From: Methylotuvimicrobium alcaliphilum 20Z
Lineage (GTDB): Bacteria > Pseudomonadota > Gammaproteobacteria > Methylococcales > Methylomonadaceae
DNA: 64,000 nt
Direction of reading: 5' to 3'
Assembly: GCF_000968535.2 (NCBI RefSeq)
Contig: NC_016112.1
Location: forward strand, 4,154,001-4,218,000
Of the stretch, positions 1 through 10,331 are shown in pieces. The notes under the pieces were generated by a model. That model ran no database searches, had not been told where the DNA came from, and saw only the letters and a program-made list of their open reading frames with translations. The position numbers and the translations under genes were made by a program. How positions within the stretch are numbered: position 1 is the stretch's first letter; each line of letters starts with the position of its first letter.

Positions 1-198
1 CTCGACAGCTCGCCTAATCGACTGCACGGTCGATTCCAGATTGACCACGACACCTTTTTTCAAGCCTCTTGATACCGTACATCCGATACCAATAACTTCC
101 ATCTCGCCGCCGTCCGTATATTCGCCGACAATAGCCGCGACTTTGGAGGTTCCTATATCAAGCCCGACTACTACATTTCGATCTGATTTTTTTGCCAT
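1..198 (-). CDS. ftsA: Cell division protein FtsA, N-terminal part (cut by window edge)
   Basis: The first 66 codons of an actin-like ATPase are visible, beginning MAKKSDRNVVVGLDIGTSKV, which is the phosphate-1 strand-turn-strand typical of FtsA. The frame is open to the window edge. FtsA tethers FtsZ filaments to the inner membrane and recruits later divisome proteins. It lies 35 bp downstream of ftsQ, in the usual ftsQ-ftsA order, so ftsZ is expected just beyond the edge. The start ATG is at 196-198. Identification rests on the N-terminus plus synteny and is secure. Confidence 0.93.
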   Translation of the reverse strand, partial: MAKKSDRNVVVGLDIGTSKVAAIVGEYTDGGEMEVIGIGCTVSRGLKKGVVVNLESTVQSIRRAVE

Positions 199-233
199 TA
201 TATAAACTCTTACAACGCTCTTATCTTCGTCTG

Positions 234-974
234 TTAGGACTGTCGCCGCTCGGCGGCCATTTTTTTCCAGTCTATTGCTTTAGCTTCCGGCTTCCACAAC
301 ACGGTATATCCGTTCGGATATCTTAAATCGACTTTGGCCATCGCATCGATTTGCTCCGGCCCAAACAATTGCAGTGTTTTCAAAAATCGCTGAAAACTTT
401 TAAGTTGCTCCTTCCTGCCCAGCAAAACCTCCGTTCCATTACTTAACAGAATCCGCCATGATCGCCTTTCATCAATAACGAATTCGCTTAATCCTAAGGC
501 CCGATCGGCTAACGTTGTGCTGATGCCTTTCATAATCTCCAGTACTTTTTGCTGCTGCCCTGAAGGCCCCACCAACATCGGTAAATGATCGAAGCGATCG
601 ACATTCGCCGGAATAAACACCTCTCCGCGAGCATTGAGTAAGCCGATCTTCCCCCAGCGTGCTACAGCTGCCTGCTCATATACTTTTATATCAATCGCAT
701 CGGGCCAAACTCTTTTGACGCTGACTTTATCGACCCAAGGCATTTGTTCGACCGCTTCCTTGATCGCCTCGATATCGGCGGAAAAAAAACCCGTCTTTAC
801 CAGAGGCAACAATATTTCCTTCACTTCGCTTTTGCTAATATATTGAAAAACCCCTTCCGTTCTTACGTATTTGATGGCAGTAGCATGCGCTTCGTAATTT
901 TTCAGATTACTCCATACGACCCACGTTATGCCTATCAATATCAAGGCACTCGCTATAATTCCGGAACCTCGCAT
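234..974 (-). CDS. ftsQ: Cell division protein FtsQ
   Basis: A 246-residue bitopic membrane protein. It has a hydrophobic segment at about residues 5-22, followed by a POTRA-type periplasmic region with the motif series TEGVFQYISK and VEQMPWVDKVSVKRVWPD, then the FtsQ domain. FtsQ binds FtsB-FtsL and is a hub of the divisome in the inner membrane. The ATG at 974 has an AAGGA ribosome-binding site. It follows ddl by 6 bp and precedes ftsA, as in E. coli. Length matches the family (about 250-280). Confidence 0.95.
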   Translation of the reverse strand: MRGSGIIASALILIGITWVVWSNLKNYEAHATAIKYVRTEGVFQYISKSEVKEILLPLVKTGFFSADIEAIKEAVEQMPWVDKVSVKRVWPDAIDIKVYEQAAVARWGKIGLLNARGEVFIPANVDRFDHLPMLVGPSGQQQKVLEIMKGISTTLADRALGLSEFVIDERRSWRILLSNGTEVLLGRKEQLKSFQRFLKTLQLFGPEQIDAMAKVDLRYPNGYTVLWKPEAKAIDWKKMAAERRQS

Positions 975-980
975 GATTCC

Positions 981-1913
981 TTATCCGTAACTCGTTTCGA
1001 GAATTCGCCATACCAATTCCTCAAAGCTTATTCCTGCCTGTTTGGCGGCCATCGGCACTAAGCTGTGATCGGTCATGCCGGGCACGGTATTGACTTCAAT
1101 CAATTGTGTCTGACCGGAATTATCGATGAACGCATCAACCCGCGCCCAACCCTCGACCGCCAGCGCCTCGCAAGCCGACACCGCCAATGCTTGAAGACGC
1201 TGTTCCGTCTCTGCATCTAGCCCGCATGGACAATGATAGCGAGTGGTATTCGCTCTATATTTCGCTTCGAAATCGTAAAACACATTCGGCGTTTCGAGGC
1301 GAATAACAGGCAGCGCTTCCCCGTTTAATACCGCGATCGTATATTCGTTGCCGCTAACCCAGGCCTCGGCATAGACATCGCACCCGGATTGCATAGCCAG
1401 ACGAAAAGCTTCAATCAATTCCGTTAAGCTATTCGCCTTGCTCATGCCGATGCTGGACCCTTCCAAAGCCGGCTTAACGATAAGCGGTAAGCCAAGCTTT
1501 TCTATGCAAGCCTGCGCATCGTTTTCGCTTTTCAATAAAAACCATTTCGGTGTCGGCAAGCCTAAGCCCTGCCAACATAGTTTTGTGCGCAGTTTATCCA
1601 TACTTAAGGCTGAAGCTAATACGCCGCTACCCGTATAAGGCAATCGCATCGCTTCTAAAACGCCTTGTAACACACCATCCTCGCCACCGCGGCCGTGAAT
1701 AATATTGAAGACACGGTCCGCTTTGACGCCGGTCAGTGCATCAATTGCACTGCCGGTGACATCGACGACCTCAACATCTAAACCTTGGCTTTTCAATGCC
1801 TGAAACACCGCCGCGCCACTGATCAATGAAATTTCACGCTCGGCTGCCGTACCTCCCATGAGCACGGCCACGCGCCCGAATTGTTCGGGTTGTTTTATTT
1901 GAGTCGGCTTCAT
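981..1913 (-). CDS. ddl: D-alanine--D-alanine ligase
   Basis: A 310-residue ATP-grasp enzyme that joins two D-alanines in the cytoplasm for peptidoglycan precursor synthesis. Visible signatures are VLMGGTAAEREISL near the N-terminus, HGRGGEDGVLQG, VKPALEGSSIGMS for the ATP-binding loop and IEVNTVPGMTDHSL for the metal-binding end. Its length fits the short DdlB-type class. The start codon overlaps the murB stop by 4 bp (ATGA), which indicates translational coupling. Confidence 0.96.
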   Translation of the reverse strand: MKPTQIKQPEQFGRVAVLMGGTAAEREISLISGAAVFQALKSQGLDVEVVDVTGSAIDALTGVKADRVFNIIHGRGGEDGVLQGVLEAMRLPYTGSGVLASALSMDKLRTKLCWQGLGLPTPKWFLLKSENDAQACIEKLGLPLIVKPALEGSSIGMSKANSLTELIEAFRLAMQSGCDVYAEAWVSGNEYTIAVLNGEALPVIRLETPNVFYDFEAKYRANTTRYHCPCGLDAETEQRLQALAVSACEALAVEGWARVDAFIDNSGQTQLIEVNTVPGMTDHSLVPMAAKQAGISFEELVWRILETSYG

Positions 1914-2803
1914 AAAGATTCACCCACCACACAAACTTCTGTTAGCAATCTTATCCCCTGCATTGTTTCCACGGTGTCTTGGACATAACCGATCAACGTT
2001 TCGATATCCGCCGCGTTTGCACCGCCTGTATTGACGATGAAGTTAGCGTGCTTGGCCGATACTTCGGCGCCTCCAATACGGTAGCCCTTCAATCCGCATG
2101 CTTCTATCAGCCGAGCGGCAAAATCGCCCGGCGGATTTTTGAATACCGAGCCGCAACTCGGCTGGTTGGTCGGTTGTGTCTGATTGCGTCGTTCCAACAA
2201 TATCTTTATTTTTTGCTGGCTCTCGGCCACATCCCCCGGTTCCAGTCTCAACTCGGCGGACAAAAACCATTCTTGCGCCGGACCCGATACCGAACGATAG
2301 GCTATGTCGTAATCCGGGCGGTTTCGTTGTCTAATTTGTCCGAACGCATCAACCGTTTCAACGCTGTCAACGATAGCCCAGGTCTCACCGCCAAAAGCCC
2401 CCGCGTTCATTTTCAACGCACCGCCGAGAGTGCCGGGAATACCCGCTAGGAATTCGGCGCCAACCATGCCTTGTTCGCCGCAATATCTGGCGATTAATGC
2501 ACAAGGAACGCCGGCTTCGACATATACGATAGATCCATCTTTTTTACTCATGCGCTTCAGTCGGTTACGCGTATTGATGACCGTCCCGCGAATACCGCCA
2601 TCCCTAACCAACAAATTACTGCCTAGACCCAACCAAAAAAGCGGCTCTCTGCCATGCTGCGACTTTATAAAATTGATCAGGTCTTGTTTATCCTGCGGTA
2701 TAAACATCCAGTCGGCCTCGCCGCCTACCCGCCAACTGGTATATTTGGCTAATTTTTCATGAGCAAGTAACCGCCCCTTTATTTCATCACGCACTGATTT
2801 CAT
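1910..2803 (-). CDS. murB: UDP-N-acetylmuramate dehydrogenase MurB
   Basis: A 297-residue FAD enzyme that reduces the enolpyruvyl group of UDP-GlcNAc-enolpyruvate to UDP-MurNAc. Motifs visible are LGLGSNLLVRDGG (FAD site), GIPGTLGGALKMNAGAFG, and QPSCGSVFKNP with the catalytic serine. The closing segment GAEVSAKHANFIVN identifies the shorter type IIb MurB rather than the E. coli type I form. It lies 61 bp after murC, the largest gap in this part of the dcw operon, and overlaps ddl. Confidence 0.96.
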   Translation of the reverse strand: MKSVRDEIKGRLLAHEKLAKYTSWRVGGEADWMFIPQDKQDLINFIKSQHGREPLFWLGLGSNLLVRDGGIRGTVINTRNRLKRMSKKDGSIVYVEAGVPCALIARYCGEQGMVGAEFLAGIPGTLGGALKMNAGAFGGETWAIVDSVETVDAFGQIRQRNRPDYDIAYRSVSGPAQEWFLSAELRLEPGDVAESQQKIKILLERRNQTQPTNQPSCGSVFKNPPGDFAARLIEACGLKGYRIGGAEVSAKHANFIVNTGGANAADIETLIGYVQDTVETMQGIRLLTEVCVVGESL

Positions 2804-2864
2804 CGCTCAATGATTGCGTTTTTCATCATATCTTGGCCACCTGTTTTCATCACGGGGTCTACGA

Positions 2865-4304
2865 TCAACGATGTTCCAGCGCTGCCGCCAATTGCTCCGG
2901 CAAGTCGGTGGCAATTTGTCCGACATTGCCTGCCCCCATTGTCAGCAATACGTCGCCGGCTTGTAAAATGCCTGCCAATATTTCCGGTAGCTCTTCCAAG
3001 TCTTCGACGAAAACAGGATCAACTTGCCCTCTAACCCTGATCGCGCGACTCAAGGCCCGCCCGTCGGCACCGGTAATCGGAGCTTCTCCTGCCGGATAAA
3101 CATCGAGCAAGATCAAGACATCGACGCTCGACAGCACTTGTACGAAATCCTCGAACAAATCCCGAGTGCGGGTATAGCGATGCGGTTGAAAGACAATGAC
3201 TTCCCGCCGATTCGGCCATGCCTGTCGCACAGCTTCCAACGTCGCTGCAATTTCGCGTGGATGATGCCCGTAATCGTCGACCATCGTTAATCTGCCCTTA
3301 TCGATCGGCAAATCACCATGTATTTGAAACCGTCTTCCAACACCTTTAAATGCTTGCAGGCTTTTAACAATGGCCGCGTCGTCGACATCCAAAGCCGTCG
3401 CGATCGCAATCGCCGCCAATGCATTGAGCATGTTATGCCAACCCGGCATATTCAAGGTTACCTTAAGCGGTTCGTAGCCTCCGGCACGCAATACTATGAA
3501 GCTCGTAAACATACCGTCTTGAACGACCTCAACGGCCCGAACATCTGCTTGTTTATCAACTCCGTAAGTCTTGAAGGGTTTGGACATCTGCGACAACACT
3601 TCTCGAACACCCTCATCATCGATACACATCACCGCCAATCCGTAAAACGGCAATTGATGAATGAACTTGATGAAAGTATCTTTTAAATTGCTATAGCTGC
3701 CTTGATAGGTCGCCATATGGTCCTGATCGATATTGGTCACGACCGCCATCATCGGCTGTAAAAATAAAAACGAAGCATCGCTTTCATCGGCTTCGGCAAC
3801 CAAATAATGTCCTTGTCCGAGCTTGGCATTCGCGCCTGCACTGTTCAACCGTCCGCCAATTACGAAAGTCGGATCCAGGCCGGCTTCGGCTAGGATGCTC
3901 GCGATCAAACTGGTCGTCGTCGTCTTTCCATGCGTTCCGGCGACAGCAATGCCGAAACGGAAACGCATTAATTCGGCAAGCATTTCGGCGCGCGGAATAA
4001 CCGGGATTCGCTTAATAACGGCTTCGTCGATTTCCGCATTGCTACGGTCGACTGCCGACGAAACGACAACCACATCGGCATCGCTGATATTCTCTCGGCG
4101 ATGTCCGATAGTGACGCTAACACCTAGTTCAACCAATCTTTTGGTAGCAGCGCTTTCCTTAAGATCCGATCCTGAAACCTGGTAGCCTAAGTTCGATAAA
4201 ACTTCGGCAATTCCACTCATACCGGTACCGCCGATACCGACGAAATGAATGCGATCAATGTTACCTAAGGCCTTGGTCGGCATTTTGACTCTAGGAAGAT
4301 TCAT
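2865..4304 (-). CDS. murC: UDP-N-acetylmuramate--L-alanine ligase MurC
   Basis: A 479-residue Mur ligase that adds L-alanine to UDP-MurNAc. It has an N-terminal dinucleotide-like [14 protein letters not shown] motif, the ATP loop GTHGKTTT at residues 123-130 and the C-terminal [10 protein letters not shown] motif. An upstream in-frame ATG at 4328 is possible. The ATG at 4304 is preferred because it has a GGAGG site upstream and forms a 4-bp ATGA overlap with murG, like its neighbours. Confidence 0.95.
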   Translation of the reverse strand: MNLPRVKMPTKALGNIDRIHFVGIGGTGMSGIAEVLSNLGYQVSGSDLKESAATKRLVELGVSVTIGHRRENISDADVVVVSSAVDRSNAEIDEAVIKRIPVIPRAEMLAELMRFRFGIAVAGTHGKTTTTSLIASILAEAGLDPTFVIGGRLNSAGANAKLGQGHYLVAEADESDASFLFLQPMMAVVTNIDQDHMATYQGSYSNLKDTFIKFIHQLPFYGLAVMCIDDEGVREVLSQMSKPFKTYGVDKQADVRAVEVVQDGMFTSFIVLRAGGYEPLKVTLNMPGWHNMLNALAAIAIATALDVDDAAIVKSLQAFKGVGRRFQIHGDLPIDKGRLTMVDDYGHHPREIAATLEAVRQAWPNRREVIVFQPHRYTRTRDLFEDFVQVLSSVDVLILLDVYPAGEAPITGADGRALSRAIRVRGQVDPVFVEDLEELPEILAGILQAGDVLLTMGAGNVGQIATDLPEQLAAALEHR

Positions 4305-5356
4305 CGTCCGACCTCCGCTTGACAACACAATGCCACAGCCTCTGTCGCATCCAGCTTGGCGCAGGCTCTCGTTTTCTTGCCCATTTCAGCCAAACGCTCG
4401 ACCACGTCCTTGATTCGCTCGGCCAAAGTTTCGGGCGATAAATCTTTTTGCGGTAGAATCATGGCGCCTCCGACATCGGCCAAATAGCGCGCATTCGCGT
4501 TTTGATGATCGTCGATCGCATGCGGTAATGGAATCAACACAGCCGGAATACCGGCTGCAGCCAATTCGCTGACCGTCATTGCCCCGGCCCGGCACACCGC
4601 GATATCGGCCCATCGGTAAGCCTCTGCCATATCTTCGATAAATGCGGATACTTCCGCATCGACGCCTAATTCTTGATAACGCTGTTCGACTTGAGTACGC
4701 ATGATTTCGCCTGTTTGATGCCTGACTTTCAATCCGCTCACGACCGCAACCGCATCCGGAACGACTTGATTCAGCACCTGCGCCCCCTGACTACCGCCGA
4801 TAACCAGCAACCTGACCGCATCTCCGGGCTGATGCTCTTTTTTTTCAGGAATCCCTATCAATTCTTTACGTAGCGGATTGCCGCTCCATAATGCATTTAT
4901 TTTTTTATCGAAGCTTCCTGGAAACGCTTCCAGCACTCGGTTAGCCCATTTGGCTAACAAGCGGTTAGTCGTACCCGGCACTCGGTTTTGTTCATGAATC
5001 ACCAGAGGAATGCCCATTAATTTAGCCATTAACCCCCCCGGCCCCGAGACAAAGCCGCCCATACCCAAAACGACATCCGGCTTGCGGCGGCGCAAAATCC
5101 GCCACGCTTGCCCGCAGGCTTTTATCAACAACAATACGGCCTTGATTTTCGAGAATAGCCCTTTGCCGCGAACACCTGCCACCGACAGCCAATCGATGTC
5201 AATTTTGTGCGCCGGAACGACGCGGCTTTCCAAGCCGCCTTTTGTACCGAGCCAACTCATTTGCCAGCCTTGTTCGGCAAGATAATTGGCTACCGCCAGT
5301 GCCGGAAACACATGCCCGCCGGTTCCACCGGCCATGATTAAGATACGCGCGCCCAA
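4301..5356 (-). CDS. murG: Undecaprenyldiphospho-muramoylpentapeptide GlcNAc transferase MurG
   Basis: A 351-residue GT28-family enzyme on the inner face of the membrane that converts lipid I to lipid II. The glycine-rich loop [10 protein letters not shown] at residues 9-18 and the donor-binding region [20 protein letters not shown] are clear. The start overlaps the end of ftsW by 19 bp. Length is normal for the family (about 355). Confidence 0.96.
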   Translation of the reverse strand: MGARILIMAGGTGGHVFPALAVANYLAEQGWQMSWLGTKGGLESRVVPAHKIDIDWLSVAGVRGKGLFSKIKAVLLLIKACGQAWRILRRRKPDVVLGMGGFVSGPGGLMAKLMGIPLVIHEQNRVPGTTNRLLAKWANRVLEAFPGSFDKKINALWSGNPLRKELIGIPEKKEHQPGDAVRLLVIGGSQGAQVLNQVVPDAVAVVSGLKVRHQTGEIMRTQVEQRYQELGVDAEVSAFIEDMAEAYRWADIAVCRAGAMTVSELAAAGIPAVLIPLPHAIDDHQNANARYLADVGGAMILPQKDLSPETLAERIKDVVERLAEMGKKTRACAKLDATEAVALCCQAEVGR

Positions 5357-6516
5357 ACCGGCCTCCTTTTAGGCTGGCTTGCAGTCATTTCCTGAACTTC
5401 GCTATTGACTCGACACAATATTGCCACCGCACAACACATCACGATCATACTGCCGCCCCCGTAACTCATCAGAGGCAAAGTTAAACCCTTAGTCGGCAAC
5501 ATACCCATGTTGACGCCCATATTGATGAACGACTGGAAGCCGAACCAAATCCCGATTCCGTAGGCAATGAATGCCGCGAATTTGTTGCCGACCGCTTCGG
5601 CTTTAGCGCCGATATCAATGGCGCGCCAAACCAATAGTGCGAATAGTACAATGACCGTGACGACACCCAATAAACCCAATTCCTCGGCAATCACCGAAAA
5701 CAAAAAATCGGTATGCGCCTCGGGCAAATAAAACAATTTTTGAATCCCGCTACCGAGTCCTACACCAAACCACTCGCCCCGCCCAAACGATATCAACGCC
5801 TGAACCAATTGAAAACCGGTGTCCTGCGGATCAGCCCAGGGATCCAAAAAACTGATCACTCGCCGTAGACGATAGGGCGAAACAATCACCAGCATCGCAG
5901 CTATCGCTAAAACCGAGGCCAATAAGATGCCGAATTGCCATAAACGGGCGCCAGCCAAAAACATCACGCCCAAGGCAATAATCAGAATCACGACTGCCGA
6001 GCCGAAATCGGGCTCCATCAGCAACAATACGCATGCGACCGTGAACAATAACAATGGCTTAAGCAAGCCGAACGAGGAGTTTCTAACCGAGTCCTCGTAA
6101 CGCGTGACATAACTCGCCATATAAATGACCGAAATCAATTTTACGACTTCCGAAACCTGGATACGGAATCCGCCTATCGACAACCATCGAACCGCACCAT
6201 TGACCCTGACGCCAAGCCCCGGTATCAATACCAATACCAACAAACCCAGACCGAATACGAATAAATTCGGCCCCCATTGCTCCCATTTTCTGAGCGGCAC
6301 GGTAAAAACACCCGCCGCCAACACCAAACCCAGCCCGATATGGATCATCTGCTTGGTCGGATAAAGTAGGCTGTTGTTGTCCAGCTTCGCGCCCAAGTGC
6401 AACGAAGAAGACGACACCATCACATAACCGATGAGCAATAATCCCGTAATTACAGCAAGCAATAACGGATCGAAATAAAACCGGCCGGCTTTAATTGGCG
6501 CTATCTGAAGGCTCAT
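5338..6516 (-). CDS. ftsW: Lipid II polymerase FtsW (SEDS family)
   Basis: A 392-residue polytopic membrane protein with about ten hydrophobic segments. SEDS features include SEVVKLISVIYMASYV, the LPEAHTDFLFSVIAEELG stretch and LPLMSYGGGSMIV near the C-terminus. FtsW polymerises septal glycan strands together with FtsI, which is encoded in the same operon. It overlaps murD by 4 bp at its start and murG at its end. Confidence 0.96.
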   Translation of the reverse strand: MSLQIAPIKAGRFYFDPLLLAVITGLLLIGYVMVSSSSLHLGAKLDNNSLLYPTKQMIHIGLGLVLAAGVFTVPLRKWEQWGPNLFVFGLGLLVLVLIPGLGVRVNGAVRWLSIGGFRIQVSEVVKLISVIYMASYVTRYEDSVRNSSFGLLKPLLLFTVACVLLLMEPDFGSAVVILIIALGVMFLAGARLWQFGILLASVLAIAAMLVIVSPYRLRRVISFLDPWADPQDTGFQLVQALISFGRGEWFGVGLGSGIQKLFYLPEAHTDFLFSVIAEELGLLGVVTVIVLFALLVWRAIDIGAKAEAVGNKFAAFIAYGIGIWFGFQSFINMGVNMGMLPTKGLTLPLMSYGGGSMIVMCCAVAILCRVNSEVQEMTASQPKRRPVWARVS

Positions 6517-7889
6517 GCATTTAGCTCCATAACTGCGGTCGCAAATTTTTCGCCGCGTTCTTTATAGCTTTTATATTGATCGAGACTCGCGCAAGCCGGA
6601 GAAAGCAATACGGTATCGCCTTCATCGGCAATTTCGGCAGCAATTTTCACTGCCCGGGCGACATTTTCAGCTTTATAAATGGGCACGCTGCCATTCAATG
6701 CTTGCTCGATTAAAGGCCCGTCCTTGCCCATTAGGATCACGCTTTTTGCCTTGCGTTGGATCGCCGGGACTAATTCGTTCATGTCCGCGCCCTTTGCATC
6801 GCCACCTGCTATCAAAATCACCTGACGGGTATAACCTTCCAATGCGGCAACGCAAGCACCGATATTCGTTGCCTTTGAATCGTTAACCCAAGTGATGCCG
6901 TTTTTAACGGCAACTCGCTGCATGCGATGCTCTAAACCTTTAAATTTTTTTAATGCTTTGCACATCGATTGTTCGTCCAAACCGATCGCCGTACCCAACG
7001 CTATTGCCGCCAATGCATTCGCGGCATTATGCAGTCCTTCAAGCGGCAACTCGTCCAGCATCATCAACCGCTTGTGATTCTGCATCAAATATCCTTTATG
7101 GCCATCCCAAGCCAAATGGAATTCCGCCTCGCTATTGATTGAAAACGTCGAAATCTTCCGACCCGGCACGGCCATATCGATAACCAAGGGATCATCGGCA
7201 TTCAAAACCATAGCGCCGGTGCCCCGAAATATTTTTTGTTTTTCCCGAGCATATTCAGCGACATTGTCATATCGGTCCAAATGATCCGGCGATATATTCA
7301 ACACTGTCGCCGCAGAAGCATTCAGTATCTCGGTACGTTCCAATTGAAAACTGGATAATTCCAAAATATAAAGTTCGATGTCCGGCGCCAATAAGTCCAA
7401 CGCCGGCGTTCCCAGGTTACCGCCGACTGCCGTTTTTTTTCCGGCTTCCTTAGCCATTGCGCCGAGCATGGTCGTTACAGTACTTTTACCGTTCGATCCG
7501 GTAATCGCGACGATCGGCGCCGCTGCACAGGCCGCCAACAAATCGATATCGCCGATGATTTTAGCGCCTTGCGCATGCGCCTTGACGATCGAATCTTCTC
7601 TAAGCGACACGCCGGGGCTGACAATCAAATGAGTCGCCACTTTAAAAGCATCGGCATCGAAACCGCCGGTAAACACTGCTGCATCGGGCAGGTTTTCCAA
7701 TAGCTTGTCGAGCAGCGGCGGCTTTGCCCGGCTGTCGACGATGGCAAAGCGTATCCCTTGTGCATCTAAGAAGCGAGCGACCGATAACCCCGTTTCGCCG
7801 GCTCCGACTACCAGCACTCTGGAATTGGCCGAATCCAGACCAAACTTTTCGGATAATGCCGTGGCTGTATTGACTACATTCATCGTCAT
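6513..7889 (-). CDS. murD: UDP-N-acetylmuramoylalanine--D-glutamate ligase MurD
   Basis: A 458-residue Mur ligase that adds D-glutamate. It shows [17 protein letters not shown] in the N-terminal domain, the ATP loop GSNGKST at residues 131-137, and [11 protein letters not shown]. The frame can be extended 28 codons upstream, but that would run into mraY. The ATG at 7889 gives a 4-bp ATGA overlap with the mraY stop, matching the pattern of the operon. A further ATG lies two codons downstream. Confidence 0.95.
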   Translation of the reverse strand: MTMNVVNTATALSEKFGLDSANSRVLVVGAGETGLSVARFLDAQGIRFAIVDSRAKPPLLDKLLENLPDAAVFTGGFDADAFKVATHLIVSPGVSLREDSIVKAHAQGAKIIGDIDLLAACAAAPIVAITGSNGKSTVTTMLGAMAKEAGKKTAVGGNLGTPALDLLAPDIELYILELSSFQLERTEILNASAATVLNISPDHLDRYDNVAEYAREKQKIFRGTGAMVLNADDPLVIDMAVPGRKISTFSINSEAEFHLAWDGHKGYLMQNHKRLMMLDELPLEGLHNAANALAAIALGTAIGLDEQSMCKALKKFKGLEHRMQRVAVKNGITWVNDSKATNIGACVAALEGYTRQVILIAGGDAKGADMNELVPAIQRKAKSVILMGKDGPLIEQALNGSVPIYKAENVARAVKIAAEIADEGDTVLLSPACASLDQYKSYKERGEKFATAVMELNA

Positions 7890-8968
7890 CTCAACTTCAA
7901 AGTCGACAAACCGATTAACACTAAAATAAAGGTCACGATCCAAAATCTGACAATAACGCGCGGCTCCGGCCAACCTTTCAATTCAAAGTGATGATGAAGC
8001 GGCGCCATGCGAAACACCCGTTTACCGGTCATTTTGAATGATGCGACTTGTATAATCACCGACAGGGTTTCCATCACGAATACGCCGCCCATAATCACCA
8101 AAACAATTTCCTGTCTAACCAGCACCGCCAAGACACCCAGCGCCGCACCCAGCGACAGTGCGCCGACATCGCCCATGAACACCATGGCCGGATAGGTGTT
8201 GAACCACAAGAAACCTAGCCCGGCGCCGATTAATGCTGCGCAAAACACGATCAATTCGCCCGAATTCGGCAAAAACGGTATAGCTAAATATTTCGCAAAC
8301 TCGACATGGCCAGACAAATAGGCGAATATCCCCAGGCCTGCCGCCACCATGATAGTCGGCATGATCGCCAAGCCGTCCAAGCCATCGGTCAAATTCACCG
8401 CATTGCTGCTTCCGACGATGACAAAATAAGTCATAACAATATATAGCCAGCCCATTTCGATACCGACATCTTTGAAAAACGGCACGATGAACTGAGTCTC
8501 GGCCGGTGTGCTTGCCGTGACAAACAAATAGACGGCGGCACTCATTCCGATTAGCGATTGCCAAAAATATTTGGCCCTCGCCGACAACCCGTCGCTATTA
8601 CCCAGCATGACTTTTTTATAATCGTCGACAAAACCGATGATGCCGAAGCCCATCGTAACGATAAAAATCACCCAGACATAACGGTTGTCGAGGTTGCTCC
8701 ACAGCAAGGTACTAATGCCGACCGCAACCAGTATCAACGCACCGCCCATCGTCGGCGTTCCGGCTTTGTCGAAATGCGTTTTAGGCCCATCCGTGCGCAC
8801 ACATTGACCGATTTTTCTTCTGGTCAATTTTTTGATCATGAACGGCCCGATCACCAGCGAAATAATCAACGCAGTGAGCGCACCCAAAATGGCCCGCATC
8901 GTCAAATATTGAAACACCCGAAACGCACTATCGAGCGTCATCAAATATTCGGTTAAATAAAGTAACAT
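7886..8968 (-). CDS. mraY: Phospho-N-acetylmuramoyl-pentapeptide transferase MraY
   Basis: A 360-residue polytopic enzyme that transfers phospho-MurNAc-pentapeptide to undecaprenyl phosphate, making lipid I. Diagnostic motifs are [28 protein letters not shown] with the catalytic aspartates, and [14 protein letters not shown] close to the C-terminus. Length equals that of E. coli MraY. It sits one base downstream of murF. Confidence 0.97.
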   Translation of the reverse strand: MLLYLTEYLMTLDSAFRVFQYLTMRAILGALTALIISLVIGPFMIKKLTRRKIGQCVRTDGPKTHFDKAGTPTMGGALILVAVGISTLLWSNLDNRYVWVIFIVTMGFGIIGFVDDYKKVMLGNSDGLSARAKYFWQSLIGMSAAVYLFVTASTPAETQFIVPFFKDVGIEMGWLYIVMTYFVIVGSSNAVNLTDGLDGLAIMPTIMVAAGLGIFAYLSGHVEFAKYLAIPFLPNSGELIVFCAALIGAGLGFLWFNTYPAMVFMGDVGALSLGAALGVLAVLVRQEIVLVIMGGVFVMETLSVIIQVASFKMTGKRVFRMAPLHHHFELKGWPEPRVIVRFWIVTFILVLIGLSTLKLR

Positions 8969-8969
8969 G

Positions 8970-10331
8970 CTATTTCCTGTAATTCTCTACGATGGCTCCG
9001 ACCACACGTTCCATGCGCTGAGCTCTCGACCCTTTCACGAGTAGGGTTTCATGACCGTTCATTTCGCGCTTCAAAGCTTCTGTTAATTCATCTTGCGTTT
9101 CGTAAAAAATGCCTCCTTCGCCAAAAGACTGCACGGTATTCCGAGCGTCGGCTCCGGTCGCGAACAGCCTTTTTACGCCAATCGTTTTCATGGCGTCACC
9201 CATTTCGCGGTGTATTTTCGCGCTTTCGGGTCCCAGTTCGCCAAAGGCGCCCAAAACCACCCAGGGCTCACCGCCGCATTCGATCAACACATCGAGCCCC
9301 GCCTTCAGCGATGCCGAGTTAGCGTTGTAGGTATCATCGATCACGATATTGCCCTGACGCCCGGCCAGCGGCTGTAACCGCCCGGTAACCGGCTGGACCT
9401 TTTCCAGTCCTTGCTTGATCGTCATCGGCTCAAAACCCAATGCGGTAGCGGCGGCACCTGCGGCCAAGGCATTCAGTACATTATGCCGGCCGGCCAATTT
9501 GAGCCGCATCGGATAACGCACCGCACCTTGAATCCATTCGAAAGCTGTCGCAAATTCGCCGTTTTCGATACGCGTTACGATGTTTTCGGCGCGAATATCG
9601 GCGCCTGGTTTTAGCCCGAACGACAATACCTTGCGTGTTCCTGCCTGCTCTTGCCAATAATCGAAATAGGTATCGTCATGATTCAACACCGCTGTCCCGT
9701 CCGAACCGAGAGAGCCGATAATTTCGCCTTTCGCTCGAGCGATGCCGTCGACACTGCCGAAACCTTCTAAATGCGCGGGGCCGACATTGCTAATAATCGT
9801 CACCTGCGGCCTGGCATACCGACTGGTATAGGCAATTTCACCGGCATGGTTCGCGCCCATCTCGATCACCGCATAGCGATGCTCGGCGCCCATCTTCATT
9901 AAGGTCAACGGCACACCGATGTCGTTGTTCAGATTGCCTTGGGTATAAAGAACCGGGCCTTGAATCCCCAATATCGCAGCGGTCATTTCTTTGACCGTGG
10001 TTTTGCCGTTGCTGCCGGTAATGCCAACCACTTGTGCAGCTTGCCTGTTCCGCCAAAAACCGGCCAATTCAGCCAGAGCCAGGCGAGTATCGGACACTAC
10101 AACAATCGGCATCGTCACCTCGACCTTACGACTTAAGATCGCCGCGACTGCTCCTGCCTGCTCGGCATCACCGACAAAATCATTGCCATCGAATCGCTCG
10201 CCTTTGATCGCGCAATAGAGATTGCCCGTTTCGATGGTACGCGTGTCAATACTGACTCCCGTGACGACCTTATCCTCGCCGAACAGAACTCCGCCGACAT
10301 AATCCGCGATTTCGCTCAACATTAACTTCAT
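8970..10331 (-). CDS. murF: UDP-MurNAc-tripeptide--D-alanyl-D-alanine ligase MurF
   Basis: A 453-residue Mur ligase that adds the D-Ala-D-Ala made by Ddl. The ATP loop GSNGKTT is at residues 106-112, followed by [15 protein letters not shown], which is characteristic of MurF, and [15 protein letters not shown] in the C-terminal domain. It overlaps murE by 4 bp. Confidence 0.96.
   Translation of the reverse strand: MKLMLSEIADYVGGVLFGEDKVVTGVSIDTRTIETGNLYCAIKGERFDGNDFVGDAEQAGAVAAILSRKVEVTMPIVVVSDTRLALAELAGFWRNRQAAQVVGITGSNGKTTVKEMTAAILGIQGPVLYTQGNLNNDIGVPLTLMKMGAEHRYAVIEMGANHAGEIAYTSRYARPQVTIISNVGPAHLEGFGSVDGIARAKGEIIGSLGSDGTAVLNHDDTYFDYWQEQAGTRKVLSFGLKPGADIRAENIVTRIENGEFATAFEWIQGAVRYPMRLKLAGRHNVLNALAAGAAATALGFEPMTIKQGLEKVQPVTGRLQPLAGRQGNIVIDDTYNANSASLKAGLDVLIECGGEPWVVLGAFGELGPESAKIHREMGDAMKTIGVKRLFATGADARNTVQSFGEGGIFYETQDELTEALKREMNGHETLLVKGSRAQRMERVVGAIVENYRK

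Noticed and set aside
8115-8564. A 149-codon minus-strand ORF inside mraY
   Set aside because: It is an out-of-frame shadow of mraY rich in Arg, Cys and His, as expected for a chance frame.
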